Assembly: GCF_003991205.1 (NCBI RefSeq)
Contig: NZ_RXOZ01000037.1
Coordinates: 62,001 to 126,000, forward strand
Reading direction: 5' to 3'
Source of the DNA: Georgenia sp. SYP-B2076
GTDB lineage: Bacteria > Actinomycetota > Actinomycetes > Actinomycetales > Actinomycetaceae
Length of the DNA: 64,000 nucleotides
Numbering within the stretch: the stretch's first letter is position 1; each line of letters opens with the position of its first letter. Both the position numbers and the translations under genes were made by a program. The notes under the pieces are model-generated. The model made no database searches, was not told the DNA's origin, and worked only from the letters and a program-made list of their open reading frames with translations. This document shows, piece by piece, positions 8,929 through 17,429 of the stretch.

Positions 8929-9612
8929 ATGCAGCGAACGACGGTCCACCTCATGCGGCACGGCGAGGTGCACAACCCCGACGGCGTCCTGTACGGGCGC
9001 ATGCCCGGCTACCGGCTCTCCGCGCGCGGCCAGGAGATGGCGGCGCGCGTCGCCGAGGTGCTCCACGCCGCGGGCCACGACATCCGCGCCGTCGTCGCGT
9101 CCCCGCTCCAGCGGGCCCAGGAGACGGCACGCCCCACGGCGAGCGCCTACGGGCTCGAGGTCGGTACCGACGAGCGCCTCATCGAGGCCGCGAACCGCTT
9201 CGAGGGCGTCGCGGTCAACAAGAACCGCGCCGTCCTCGCGCACCCGCGCTACTGGCCGTCCTACGTCAATCCCTTCCGGCCCAGCTGGGGCGAGCCCTAC
9301 CGCTCGCAGGTGGCCCGCATGAGCGGGGCGATCTCGGACGCGCTCACGCGCGCCGACGGCGGTGAGGTCCTGCTCGTGAGCCACCAGCTGCCGATCTGGT
9401 CCACGCGCCTCTTCCTCGAGCGCCGCCCGCTCGCGCACGACCCGCGCCGGCGCCAGTGCTCGCTGGCCTCGCTCACGTCGCTGACCTTCGACGGGCGGCG
9501 GCTGGTCGGGCTGAGCTACTGGGAGCCCGCCGGGGAGCTGCTCCTCGGCGCGTCGGACATGGTGCCCGGGACCTCGGCCGCCGCCGAGAACGACGGCGGG
9601 GCGCTCGCGTGA
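8929..9612 (+). CDS. Histidine phosphatase family protein
   Basis: A 227-residue phosphoglycerate mutase-like phosphatase. The catalytic RHG is at residues 10-12 (LMRHGEV). The second basic patch ASPLQRAQETA is near 60. The second catalytic histidine is in LLVSHQLPIW near 150. The substrate is unknown. It directly precedes the resA-like gene with a 4-nt overlap (GTGA), an arrangement seen in many actinobacteria (compare Rv0525-Rv0526), so it is expressed with the cytochrome c genes. Confidence 0.88.
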   Translation: MQRTTVHLMRHGEVHNPDGVLYGRMPGYRLSARGQEMAARVAEVLHAAGHDIRAVVASPLQRAQETARPTASAYGLEVGTDERLIEAANRFEGVAVNKNRAVLAHPRYWPSYVNPFRPSWGEPYRSQVARMSGAISDALTRADGGEVLLVSHQLPIWSTRLFLERRPLAHDPRRRQCSLASLTSLTFDGRRLVGLSYWEPAGELLLGASDMVPGTSAAAENDGGALA

Positions 9613-10277
9613 GCGGGGACGGCGCACGGGCGACGCGCACGCAGGGCGCCCAGGCCGGGCGCCCCCCGGGGGCTCAGGCCGGGCGCCCCCGCGGCGCGCG
9701 GGCGCGGGTGCTGCTGGCCGCCGTCGTCGCCGCGGTGCTGCTCGCGGCGGGCTGCGCCCCGGGAGGCGCGTCCGGCGACCCCGGCTCGGTCAACGGCGGC
9801 TACGTGGCGGGGGACGGGTCCTTCGCCACCTGGCCCGAGGCCGACCGCGGCGACCCGGTGGAGCTGACCGGCACGAGCTACGAGGGCGACCAGATCGACG
9901 TCGCCGACTGGCGCGGCGACGTCACCGTGCTCAACTTCTGGTACGCGGCGTGCCCGCCGTGCCGCGCCGAGGCCCCCGACCTGGCGGCCGTCCAGCACAA
10001 CTACGCGGCCCAGGGTGTGCACCTGCTCGGGATCAACCCGCGCGACGACGTCGGCACCGCCCAGGCCTTCGAGCGCACCTTCGACATGCCCTACCCCTCG
10101 CTGCACGACTCGGGCGCCCGCGGCGTCGCGGCGCTGGAGGGTCTGGTGCCGCTGCAGGCCATGCCGTCCACCGTCGTGCTCGACCGTGACGGGCGGGTGG
10201 CGGCCCGGGTGCTCGGGCAGGCGGACCCCACGATCCTGCGCGGGCTCATCGACGACGTCCTGGCCGAGGGGGCCTGA
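9609..10277 (+). CDS. resA: TlpA/ResA-like thioredoxin lipoprotein
   Basis: A 222-residue exported thiol-disulfide reductase. After a basic leader and a hydrophobic stretch, the lipobox LLAAGC places the lipid-modified cysteine at residue 49. The active site is AACPPCRAEAP near 115-118. ResA-type proteins reduce the apocytochrome c CxxCH cysteines before haem attachment. The start GTG overlaps the upstream stop. It is the first gene of the resA-ccdA-resB-ccsB System II set. Confidence 0.88.
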   Translation: MSGDGARATRTQGAQAGRPPGAQAGRPRGARARVLLAAVVAAVLLAAGCAPGGASGDPGSVNGGYVAGDGSFATWPEADRGDPVELTGTSYEGDQIDVADWRGDVTVLNFWYAACPPCRAEAPDLAAVQHNYAAQGVHLLGINPRDDVGTAQAFERTFDMPYPSLHDSGARGVAALEGLVPLQAMPSTVVLDRDGRVAARVLGQADPTILRGLIDDVLAEGA

Positions 10278-10283
10278 GGCGCG

Positions 10284-11057
10284 GTGGACCAGATCGCCGA
10301 GCTCTTCCAGCGCACCGTCGTCGACGGCTCCATGCTCGCGGCGCTGCCCGTGGCCATGGTGGCCGGGCTCGTCTCCTTCGCCTCTCCGTGCGTGCTGCCG
10401 CTGCTGCCCGGATACGTCGGGTACCTCGGCGGCATGGTCGGCACCACGACCGGCGGCGCGGGCGCCCGGAAGGGCTCCGGCGGCGGGCGGCTGCTGGTGG
10501 GGGTCCTGCTCTTCGTCGCCGGGTTCAGCGCGGTGTTCGTGGGCCTCAGCCTGGCCTTCTCCTGGGTCGGCATCGCCCTGACCCCGTGGATCGGCACCAT
10601 CATGCGGGTGCTGGGGGCGGTCGTGATCCTCATGGGCCTGGCCTTCATGGGGGCGGTGCCCTTCCTCCAGCGGGACCGGCGCATCCACGCCACCCCCCGC
10701 GGCGGGATGTGGGGCGCGCCGGTGCTCGGCGTCGTCTTCGGCCTCGGGTGGGCCCCGTGCATCGGCCCGACGCTGGCGGCCGTGCTCACCCTCTCCCTCG
10801 GCGGCGCGGACCCCGCGCGCGGCGTGGCGCTCGCGGTGGCGTACTGCCTCGGGCTCGGGGTCCCGTTCGTGGTCCTGGCCATGGCCTTCTCCCGGTCCCG
10901 GCGGGTGCTGGGCTTCCTGCGCCGGCACCGGCTGCTCATCCAGCGGCTGGGGGGCGCCCTGCTGGTGCTGCTGGGCATCGCGCTCGTCAGCGGGGTGTGG
11001 GGCACCTTCTCCAACTATCTCCAGGGCCTCGTCCTGAACTTCGAGCCGGTGGTGTGA
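10284..11057 (+). CDS. ccdA: Cytochrome c biogenesis protein CcdA
   Basis: A 257-residue six-helix membrane thiol transporter of the DsbD/CcdA family. Both reactive cysteines are visible in FASPCVLPLLPGY (about residue 36) and GLGWAPCIGP (about 155). It passes reducing equivalents from cytoplasmic thioredoxin to the ResA-like lipoprotein. The GTG start lies 6 nt after the upstream stop, and its stop overlaps the resB start. Confidence 0.93.
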   Translation: MDQIAELFQRTVVDGSMLAALPVAMVAGLVSFASPCVLPLLPGYVGYLGGMVGTTTGGAGARKGSGGGRLLVGVLLFVAGFSAVFVGLSLAFSWVGIALTPWIGTIMRVLGAVVILMGLAFMGAVPFLQRDRRIHATPRGGMWGAPVLGVVFGLGWAPCIGPTLAAVLTLSLGGADPARGVALAVAYCLGLGVPFVVLAMAFSRSRRVLGFLRRHRLLIQRLGGALLVLLGIALVSGVWGTFSNYLQGLVLNFEPVV

Positions 11058-12832
11058 GCGTGGCCAAGCTGCGGACGAACGAGAACGACCCGACGAACCT
11101 GAGCTCCAAGGCGGGCCTGGGCGACGAGGCCGCGCCGGGGGACTCCCGAACCTCGGGCGGGTCCGGCGGCGGCCCCGGCGTGGAGGTGCCCGCCCTGGGG
11201 CTGCGGGGCTGGCTGCGCTGGACGTGGCGCCAGCTCACCAGCATGCGCGTGGCCATCATGCTGCTGCTGCTCATGGCCGTGGCGGCGCTGCCCGGCTCGT
11301 TCTTCCCGCAGGACCCGCAGAACCCCGCGAAGGTGGCCCAGTACCAGCTCGACCACCCCTCCCTGGCGCCGTGGCTCGAGCGGCTGGGCCTCTTCGACGT
11401 CTACGGCTCGCCCTGGTTCGCGGCGATCTACCTGCTGCTGTTCACCTCGCTGATCGGCTGCATCGTGCCCCGCATCGCCGTGCACTGGCGGGCGCTGCGG
11501 GCGCAGCCGCCCCGGGTGCCGCGCACGTTCACCCGGTTCCCGGTGCGCGCCGAGCGGGTGGTCGACGCGACCGCCGCCGACGCGACCGACGCCGTCAGGG
11601 CGGCGCTGAGGGGCCGCTACCGCGCGGCGGTCACGCCCGACGGGATCACGGCGGAGCGCGGGTACCTGCGCGAGACCGGCAACATCGTCTTCCACCTCTC
11701 GCTCGTCGGCATCCTCCTGTCGCTGGCCGCCGGCCAGCTCTTCAGCTACCGGGGCCAGGCGGTCGTGGTGGAGGGGCAGTCCTTCGCCAACTCCGTCGTC
11801 GCGTACGACTCCTTCGACCCCGGCACCCTGTTCGACCCGGGCTCGCTCGAACCCTTCACCTTCACGCTGAAGAAGTTCGAGTCCGAGTTCAACGCCGTCG
11901 CCCAGGCCCGGAACTTCACCGCGCACATGGAGGTCAGGGAACCGGACGGGTCCACCCGGGCGGAGCTCCTCAAGGTCAACCACCCGATGACGGCCGGCGG
12001 CGCGAACGTCTACCTCTCCGGCAACGGGTACGCCCCGGTGATCACCGTGCGCGACGGCGCCGGCGAGGTCGCGTTCTCCGGGCCGGTGCCGTTCCTGCCC
12101 GAGGACGGCGTCTACACCTCCCGGGGCGTCGTCAAGGTGCCCGACGTCAGCCCCGGCCAGGAACAGCTCGGGCTGACCGGCGCCTTCCTGCCCACCGCCG
12201 TCGCGGAGCCGGACGGCTCCGGCGTGCGCTCCGTGTACCCCCAGCCCGACGCACCGCTCCTCGCGCTGACCGCCTGGGCGGGCGACCTCGGGCTCGACGG
12301 CGGCGTCCCGCAGAACGTCTACGTCCTGGACACGGACGCCATGCGGCAGCTGTACGAGCCCGCCGCCGACGGCTCGCCCGGCTCCGCCGAGGGCGGCCAG
12401 GCGCCCGTCACCCTCTTCCTCGCGCCCGGGCAGACGGTCGACCTGCCCGAGGGGCTCGGGTCGGTGACGTTCGACTCCCTCCCGCGGTTCGCGGCCCTCG
12501 ACCTGCGGTACGACCCGTCGCTGCCGTTCCTGCTGACCTTCGCCGTCACCGCGATGGTCGGGCTGTTCGGTTCGTTGTTCGTCCCGCGCCGGCGCCTGTG
12601 GGTGCGCCTGACCGCGCGGCCGGGTGGCGGCACCGACGTCTCCGCCGCGGCGCTCGCGCGCGGCGACGACCCCGCGCTCGGCAGGGACCTGGAGCGCGTG
12701 ATGTCCGCGGCGGGGCCCGCGAGGCACAATGAGACCGCTGAGACCACCGCGGCAGGCCGTCCGGGCGCACCGGACCGGGCCGAGGCGGTAGGGACAACCG
12801 CCGGCGCGCTGCCGGCCCAGGAAGGACACTGA
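11054..12832 (+). CDS. resB: Cytochrome c biogenesis protein ResB
   Basis: A 592-residue ResB subunit of the System II haem-handling and ligation complex. It has a hydrophilic Gly/Ser-rich N-terminus, three early membrane segments, a large extracytoplasmic domain (about 190-490) and a final membrane helix with FVPRRRLWVR. GTG 11054 overlaps the ccdA stop; GTG 11060 is an equally possible start. The C-terminal 60 residues are low complexity. Its stop overlaps the ccsB ATG. Confidence 0.92.
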   Translation: MSVAKLRTNENDPTNLSSKAGLGDEAAPGDSRTSGGSGGGPGVEVPALGLRGWLRWTWRQLTSMRVAIMLLLLMAVAALPGSFFPQDPQNPAKVAQYQLDHPSLAPWLERLGLFDVYGSPWFAAIYLLLFTSLIGCIVPRIAVHWRALRAQPPRVPRTFTRFPVRAERVVDATAADATDAVRAALRGRYRAAVTPDGITAERGYLRETGNIVFHLSLVGILLSLAAGQLFSYRGQAVVVEGQSFANSVVAYDSFDPGTLFDPGSLEPFTFTLKKFESEFNAVAQARNFTAHMEVREPDGSTRAELLKVNHPMTAGGANVYLSGNGYAPVITVRDGAGEVAFSGPVPFLPEDGVYTSRGVVKVPDVSPGQEQLGLTGAFLPTAVAEPDGSGVRSVYPQPDAPLLALTAWAGDLGLDGGVPQNVYVLDTDAMRQLYEPAADGSPGSAEGGQAPVTLFLAPGQTVDLPEGLGSVTFDSLPRFAALDLRYDPSLPFLLTFAVTAMVGLFGSLFVPRRRLWVRLTARPGGGTDVSAAALARGDDPALGRDLERVMSAAGPARHNETAETTAAGRPGAPDRAEAVGTTAGALPAQEGH

Positions 12833-13848
12833 TGCCGGAGAGCAACCTCGGTCAGCTGAGCACGCTGCTGATCTACGGCGCGATGGCCGCCTACATGGTG
12901 GCGCTCGTCGCGTTCGCGATCGACCTCTCGGGCCTGCGGGACCGCGGCCCGGAGGGGCGCCGGCGCCGGGCGGTGGGGATCGCCATGTCTACGACGTGGC
13001 TCGGCGCGGGCCTCCATCTCGTGGGCGTCGCCACCCGTGGCATCGCGGCCGGGCGGGTGCCCTGGGCCAACATGTACGAGTTCTCGATCCTCGCCACCCT
13101 CGTGGCGGTCGCGATCTTCCTCGCGCTGCAGCGGGGCCGTGACCTGCGGATCCTGGGCACGTTCGTGGTCGGGCCGGTGCTGCTCATGCTCGGCGTCGCC
13201 GTCTCGGTGCTGTACGTGCGCGCCGACGGCGTGCAGCCGGCCCTGCAGAGCTACTGGCTGGTGATCCATGTCTCGATCGCGACGGCGGCGGTCGGTGTCT
13301 TCGGCATCGCGGCCATGCTCTCCGCGGTCCAGCTGGTCCAGGAGCGCGCCGAGCTCCGGCGCGGCCGGGAGGCGGAGGCGGGCGCCGGTGACCTGGCGCT
13401 GGTCGGCTCCGCCGGCGCCGCGACGGCGGGTGCGGCGCACGCCGTCGCCGGCCGTGGCGGCAGCGGCGCCGCGGGCGCGCCCAGCGGCGCGGGACGCCCG
13501 GGCTTCTGGGGCAGGGTTCTGGAGGTCGTGCCCTCGTCCGCGGAGCTGGAGCGGATCTCGTTCCGCCTCAACGCCGTCGGCTTCATGATGTGGACCTTCA
13601 CCGTCATCGCCGGCGCCATCTGGGCGGAGCACGCCTGGGGCCGGCCGTGGGGCTGGGACCCCAAGGAGGTCTGGTCCTTCGTGATCTGGGTGGTCTACGC
13701 CGCCTACCTGCACGCCCGCGCCACCCGCGGGTGGGAGGGGCGGCGCGCCGCCTACCTGTCGCTGTTCGGGTTCGTGTGCATCCTCGGGAACTACTTCGTC
13801 GTGAACCTGCTGTTCAACGGCCTGCACTCCTACAGCGGGATCGGGTAG
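12832..13848 (+). CDS. ccsB: Cytochrome c assembly protein CcsB/CcsA (ResC)
   Basis: A 338-residue haem-handling membrane protein. The tryptophan-rich WWD motif WGRPWGWDPKEVWSF is near residues 268-282, with haem-ligand histidines around it. A central Ala/Gly-rich insertion (about 180-225) is a species-specific linker. It ends the System II operon. The stop codon lies in an 18-bp tandem duplication that provides a second in-frame TAG. Confidence 0.92.
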   Translation: MPESNLGQLSTLLIYGAMAAYMVALVAFAIDLSGLRDRGPEGRRRRAVGIAMSTTWLGAGLHLVGVATRGIAAGRVPWANMYEFSILATLVAVAIFLALQRGRDLRILGTFVVGPVLLMLGVAVSVLYVRADGVQPALQSYWLVIHVSIATAAVGVFGIAAMLSAVQLVQERAELRRGREAEAGAGDLALVGSAGAATAGAAHAVAGRGGSGAAGAPSGAGRPGFWGRVLEVVPSSAELERISFRLNAVGFMMWTFTVIAGAIWAEHAWGRPWGWDPKEVWSFVIWVVYAAYLHARATRGWEGRRAAYLSLFGFVCILGNYFVVNLLFNGLHSYSGIG

Positions 13849-13869
13849 CCCAGCGGGATCGGTTAGCCC
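13834..13869. repeat. 18-bp tandem duplication across the ccsB stop
   Basis: AGCGGGATCGGGTAGCCC (13834-13851) is followed directly by AGCGGGATCGGTTAGCCC (13852-13869), one mismatch apart. Because 18 is a multiple of 3, the second copy supplies a back-up in-frame stop six codons on. Confidence 0.8.
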
Positions 13870-13939
13870 GCCGCCGGCGGCCGTGCCGGCGGTCCGCCCC
13901 CGCGGCCCCTCGGCTCGCCCGTGGCGGGCCGCCCGTGGC

Positions 13940-13995
13940 CTACTCGCTCGTGGCCTACTCGCTCGCGCCGGTCTCCGCGGCTACTCGCTCGTGCC
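13940..13995. repeat. Three copies of a 15-mer containing the PLDc_N gene stop
   Basis: CTACTCGCTCGTGCC (13981-13995) holds the stop of the minus-strand gene. Near-copies CTACTCGCTCGCGCC (13955-13969) and CTACTCGCTCGTGGC (13940-13954) lie just downstream of that stop. Confidence 0.75.
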
Positions 13996-14547
13996 GGTCC
14001 TCGCGTCCGGGTCCACGGTGCCCTGCTCGCCCTCGTCGGCGACACGCTCGTCGTCCTTGCGGGGATCCGCCGGGCCGTGGTCCGAGGCGCGCTGCGCCCG
14101 TTCGGGACCGAGGCGCCCCTTGGGGGACTCGCGGAGACCGCCCGAGGTGGCCCCCTGGCCGTTCTGGTCCGGGTGACCCTTGCCCCCGTTCCCGGTGCGA
14201 CCTTCCTTGACGGCCCGGCGCCGTTCCCGTGCCGTGCGGCGACGCTCGGCCTCCAGCCGGGCGAGGAACTCCGGGTCGTCGTCGGGGGCCACCGGGCCGC
14301 GGCGCCGGGCGGGTGGTGCGGTCCACGGCCCCGGCCGGGTCCCGCTCTGCTGCGCCGCCTCGGCCCTGGCGATCCTGCTGATGACGAGCCACGCCAGCGC
14401 GCCGAGGCCCGGGAACACCAGGATGAGGACCACCCAGAGCGCCTTGGGGATCCCGGCCGGCATGGAGTCCTCAGGGGTGCGCACACAGTCGATGAGGGCG
14501 TAGATGATGACCGCGAGCAGAAGGATCACGGGGAGAAGTTTTCCCAT
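13981..14547 (-). CDS. PLDc_N domain membrane protein
   Basis: A 188-residue protein. The first about 65 residues form two membrane helices with the PLDc_N (phospholipase D nuclease N-terminal-like) pattern ALIDCVRTPEDSM ... LVFPGLGALAWLVISR. The rest is charged and low complexity, with no catalytic HKD motif. Function is unknown; such proteins are common actinobacterial membrane proteins. TACCCT on the minus strand ends 6 nt before the ATG, suggesting leaderless expression. Confidence 0.8.
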   Translation of the reverse strand: MGKLLPVILLLAVIIYALIDCVRTPEDSMPAGIPKALWVVLILVFPGLGALAWLVISRIARAEAAQQSGTRPGPWTAPPARRRGPVAPDDDPEFLARLEAERRRTARERRRAVKEGRTGNGGKGHPDQNGQGATSGGLRESPKGRLGPERAQRASDHGPADPRKDDERVADEGEQGTVDPDARTGTSE

Positions 14548-14553
14548 GCCCCA

Positions 14554-14627
14554 AGGGTAATCGGGCTGGGAAGCGGTGGACGCCCGAGGGGGCGCCCGGC
14601 GGGCCGGCGGCGCCGGCGCCGTAGTGT
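14554..14627. promoter_or_regulatory. Divergent leaderless -10 elements (PLDc_N / DUF4229)
   Basis: Minus-strand TACCCT (14554-14559) ends 6 nt before ATG 14547. Plus-strand TAGTGT (14622-14627) ends 6 nt before ATG 14634. Neither start has a ribosome site. Confidence 0.5.
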
Positions 14628-14633
14628 GGGGGG

Positions 14634-15170
14634 ATGCGTCTGCTCGTGTACACCGCCCTCCGGCTGGTGATGGTCCTCGCCGCCGCCGGCGTCCTGTACG
14701 TGCTGGGGATGCGGTCCTGGTTGCTGTGGGTGACCGCCATCGTGCTCGGCGCGCTGGTCTCGTTCCTCGTGCTCAAGCCGCAGGGCCAGGCCGCCGCCCA
14801 GGTGATCTCCGAGTACAGCCCCCTGCGCGAGCAGCGGCCGACGTTCTCCCCCCGGGTGGAGCAGGACGCGGCCTACGAGGACGCGCTCCTCGACGAGCGC
14901 GCCGACGGGCCGGACGAGCCCGGGCCGGAGGAGACCGGGCCGGGTGCCGATCCCGCCCGTGGCGCCGCACCCGCCCGCGAGGGCTCGCCGGCGGAGGGCA
15001 GCTCGCTAGAGCGCGAGCCCGACGCCGAGCAGCAGCCCGTAGCCCAGCTCGAGGAGCCCCGTGTCGCGCAGGACCACGATGAGGTCGCGGCCGACGGCGC
15101 CCCCGAGCACGATGCGGCTCAGGCGGACCGCCCACGGGACGAGGACCAGCACCAGCAACGCCCACGGTGA
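14634..15170 (+). CDS. DUF4229 membrane protein with extended tail
   Basis: A 178-residue protein. Two N-terminal membrane helices (residues about 5-45) and the conserved LRLVMVLAAAG and LKPQ region match DUF4229, which usually ends at 90-130 residues. The acidic C-terminal tail runs 165 nt into the 3' end of menA on the other strand. The tail may be a frameshift product: CTAG at 15006-15009 is the menA stop and, one base out of frame, would also stop this gene. Function unknown. Confidence 0.7.
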   Translation: MRLLVYTALRLVMVLAAAGVLYVLGMRSWLLWVTAIVLGALVSFLVLKPQGQAAAQVISEYSPLREQRPTFSPRVEQDAAYEDALLDERADGPDEPGPEETGPGADPARGAAPAREGSPAEGSSLEREPDAEQQPVAQLEEPRVAQDHDEVAADGAPEHDAAQADRPRDEDQHQQRPR

Positions 15171-15875
15171 CTGCAGCGCGCAGGCCACGCCGAGCACGAC
15201 CGGCAGCCAGATCATGGCGACGTAGGTCCAGCGTGCGCCGCGCTCCCCGAGGCGCACGGCCATCGTCGTCTTCCCCACCCGGGAGTCCGTGGGGATGTCC
15301 CGGATGTTGTTGACCATGAGCAGCGCGCAGGCGATGAGGCCCACCCCGACGGCGCCCGCCCAGGCCATCCAGGACACCTCCAGCGCCTGGGTCCAGGTGG
15401 TGGCGAGCGTGGCCATCAGCCCGAAGAAGACGAAGACCCCCACCTCGCCGAGGCCCATGTAGCCGTACGGGTGCTTGCCCCCGGTGTATCCCCACGCCGC
15501 CAGGAGGGCGGCGGCCCCCGCGGCGAGGAGCCACCACGAGCCCGACGCCGCGACCAGGCCGACGCCCAGGAGGCCGCCGACGCCGAGGCTGACGAGCGCC
15601 GCCCGCTTCACCGTCGCCGGCGTCGCCTTCCCGCCGCCGGTGAGCCGCGGCGGGCCGGTGCGGACGTCGTCGGTGCCCCGGATCCCGTCCGAGTAGTCGT
15701 TGGCGAAGTTCACCCCGATCTGCAGCGCGAGGGCGACGCCCGCGGCCAGCAGCGCCCGGCCTACCGATGCCTGGCCCAGGCCCACGGCCGCGCCCGTGCC
15801 GATGAGCACGGGCGAGATGGCGGCAGGCAGGGTGCGCACGCGCGCGCCCTCGAGCCAGTCGGTCAGGGTGGCCAT
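15006..15875 (-). CDS. menA: 1,4-dihydroxy-2-naphthoate polyprenyltransferase
   Basis: A 289-residue UbiA-family membrane prenyltransferase that joins the polyprenyl tail to 1,4-dihydroxy-2-naphthoate to make demethylmenaquinone. The first Mg-diphosphate motif NFANDYSDGIRGTDD is near residues 55-69 and the second NNIRDIPTD is near 192-200. About nine membrane helices are seen. A GGAG element precedes the ATG and a -10-like TATCCT lies about 60 nt upstream. The likely tail donor enzyme is encoded at 47604. Confidence 0.94.
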   Translation of the reverse strand: MATLTDWLEGARVRTLPAAISPVLIGTGAAVGLGQASVGRALLAAGVALALQIGVNFANDYSDGIRGTDDVRTGPPRLTGGGKATPATVKRAALVSLGVGGLLGVGLVAASGSWWLLAAGAAALLAAWGYTGGKHPYGYMGLGEVGVFVFFGLMATLATTWTQALEVSWMAWAGAVGVGLIACALLMVNNIRDIPTDSRVGKTTMAVRLGERGARWTYVAMIWLPVVLGVACALQSPWALLVLVLVPWAVRLSRIVLGGAVGRDLIVVLRDTGLLELGYGLLLGVGLAL

Positions 15876-16006
15876 GGGACTCCGTCGAGGTCGGGGGCGG
15901 CCCGGTGGGAAGGACCGGGCAAAGGGGGACGATCAAGGATAGTGGCGTGCCGGCCGGCCCGGCGTCCGCGCCTCGGCCGCCGTCGGCGCCGCGCCGTGGG
16001 CCAGGC

Positions 16007-17368
16007 CTAGCGTCCGCGGCTGCCCTCGTCCGCCGTCGGTGGTGCGCCGTGGACGTGACGCTCGACGCCGGAGCCGTGCGGCTCGCGCAGCGCGGCCTCG
16101 GCGATGCGGGCCGACGCGATCCGGTCCACCTTCCCCGGGCCGCGCTCGGCCAGCCGCGGCACCACCACCAGCGCCCGCGGGGCCTGGGCGCTGTCGAGCC
16201 GGGCGGCGACGAGCGCGCGCAGCTCGGCGAGGGCCGGGGCGGCGGCCCCCGGCGCGACGGTGAGGACGGCCGTGACCAGCTCGCCCCACTCGTCGTCGGG
16301 CACCCCCACGACGACCACCTGACCGACGCCCGGGTGCTCGTGCAGGACCCGCTCGACGGCGCCGGGGGAGACCTTCACGCCGCCGGTGTTGATGAGGTCG
16401 TCCATGCGGCCGAGTACGACCAGCCGGGCGGCCTGTCCCGGGGCGGAGTGCTCGAGCCGGCCCCGGTCCGACGTGCGCAGCCACCGGACCCCGTCCGCGG
16501 TGGTGAAGGCCGCCTCGTCCGCGGCCGGGTCGTCGAGGTACCCGGAGGCGAGCACGGGCCCGCTGATCTCCACGCGCTGGTCCGTGGTGCGGACCGTCAC
16601 GCCCGGCAGCGGCACGCCGTCGTAGACGCACCCGCCGCCCGTCTCGGTCATGCCGTAGGTCGTCACGACGCGCAGGCCCGCGTCGCGGGCGCGGCCGAGG
16701 GTGTGTAGCGCCGACGCGGCACCACCGACGAGGATCGCGGCGAGGCGCCGCAGTGCCGCGACGGCGTCGTCGCCGGCGTCGAGGACGCGCACCAGCTGGG
16801 TCGGTACGAGGGACAGGTACCCGGGGACGTCGGCGCGCATGGTGCGGGCGGCGCCGGCCAGCGACTCGGCGTCGAAGCCGCCGGTGGTGTCCAGGACCAC
16901 GGGCTCGGTGCCGGCGAGCGCGGACCGCACCAGGACCTGCAGGCCGGCGACGTGGTGGCTCGGGACGGCGAGGAGCCACTGGCCGGGCCCGGCCAGCCGC
17001 TGCTCCGTCGCGCGCGCCGACGCGGCCAGCGACCGGGCGCTCAGGGCGACCAGGTGCCCCCGGCCCGTCGTGGAGCCCGACGTCTGCAGGATCACGGCCG
17101 TGCCGCCGGGGACCGGGCGCCGCAGCCGGCCGCGGACCTCGGTGAGCACGTCGGTGCCGGACCGGTCGGGGCTGTGGGGGACGAGGATGCGCGCGTCGTC
17201 GCCGAGGACGACCCCGCGCAGCGCCCCCAGGAGCGCCGCGACCTCCCGCGGGTGCGTGCCGCCGGGGACCGGCTCGAGCCCCGCAGCCAGGGCGCCGGGG
17301 TCGCGGCCTTCACGCCCGGGCGACGACGGGGCGGGCGGGTCCTTCGGCGGCACGGCGTGGCTGGTCAC
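16007..17368 (-). CDS. menE: o-Succinylbenzoate-CoA ligase
   Basis: A 453-residue adenylate-forming ligase that activates o-succinylbenzoate with ATP and CoA. The AMP-binding P-loop TSGSTTGRGH is near residue 95. YGMTETGGG (A5) and the TSDRGR aspartate (A7) follow. The C-terminal lysine is in ERGPGKVDR (A10). It is shorter than typical acyl-CoA ligases at the N-terminus, as in actinobacterial MenE. GTG 17368 has TACCCT 6 nt upstream and no ribosome site. Confidence 0.92.
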   Translation of the reverse strand: MTSHAVPPKDPPAPSSPGREGRDPGALAAGLEPVPGGTHPREVAALLGALRGVVLGDDARILVPHSPDRSGTDVLTEVRGRLRRPVPGGTAVILQTSGSTTGRGHLVALSARSLAASARATEQRLAGPGQWLLAVPSHHVAGLQVLVRSALAGTEPVVLDTTGGFDAESLAGAARTMRADVPGYLSLVPTQLVRVLDAGDDAVAALRRLAAILVGGAASALHTLGRARDAGLRVVTTYGMTETGGGCVYDGVPLPGVTVRTTDQRVEISGPVLASGYLDDPAADEAAFTTADGVRWLRTSDRGRLEHSAPGQAARLVVLGRMDDLINTGGVKVSPGAVERVLHEHPGVGQVVVVGVPDDEWGELVTAVLTVAPGAAAPALAELRALVAARLDSAQAPRALVVVPRLAERGPGKVDRIASARIAEAALREPHGSGVERHVHGAPPTADEGSRGR

Positions 17369-17374
17369 CGAACC

Positions 17375-17396
17375 AGGGTAGGTCGGCCACTAATGT
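17375..17396. promoter_or_regulatory. Divergent -10 elements (menE / DUF3048 gene)
   Basis: Minus-strand TACCCT (17375-17380) lies 6 nt before GTG 17368, giving a leaderless menE transcript. Plus-strand TAATGT (17391-17396) would start a transcript with a leader of about 27 nt for the lipoprotein gene. Confidence 0.45.
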
Positions 17397-17429
17397 GAGC
17401 GTCATCTCCCCGTCAGAGAGCAGACAACG

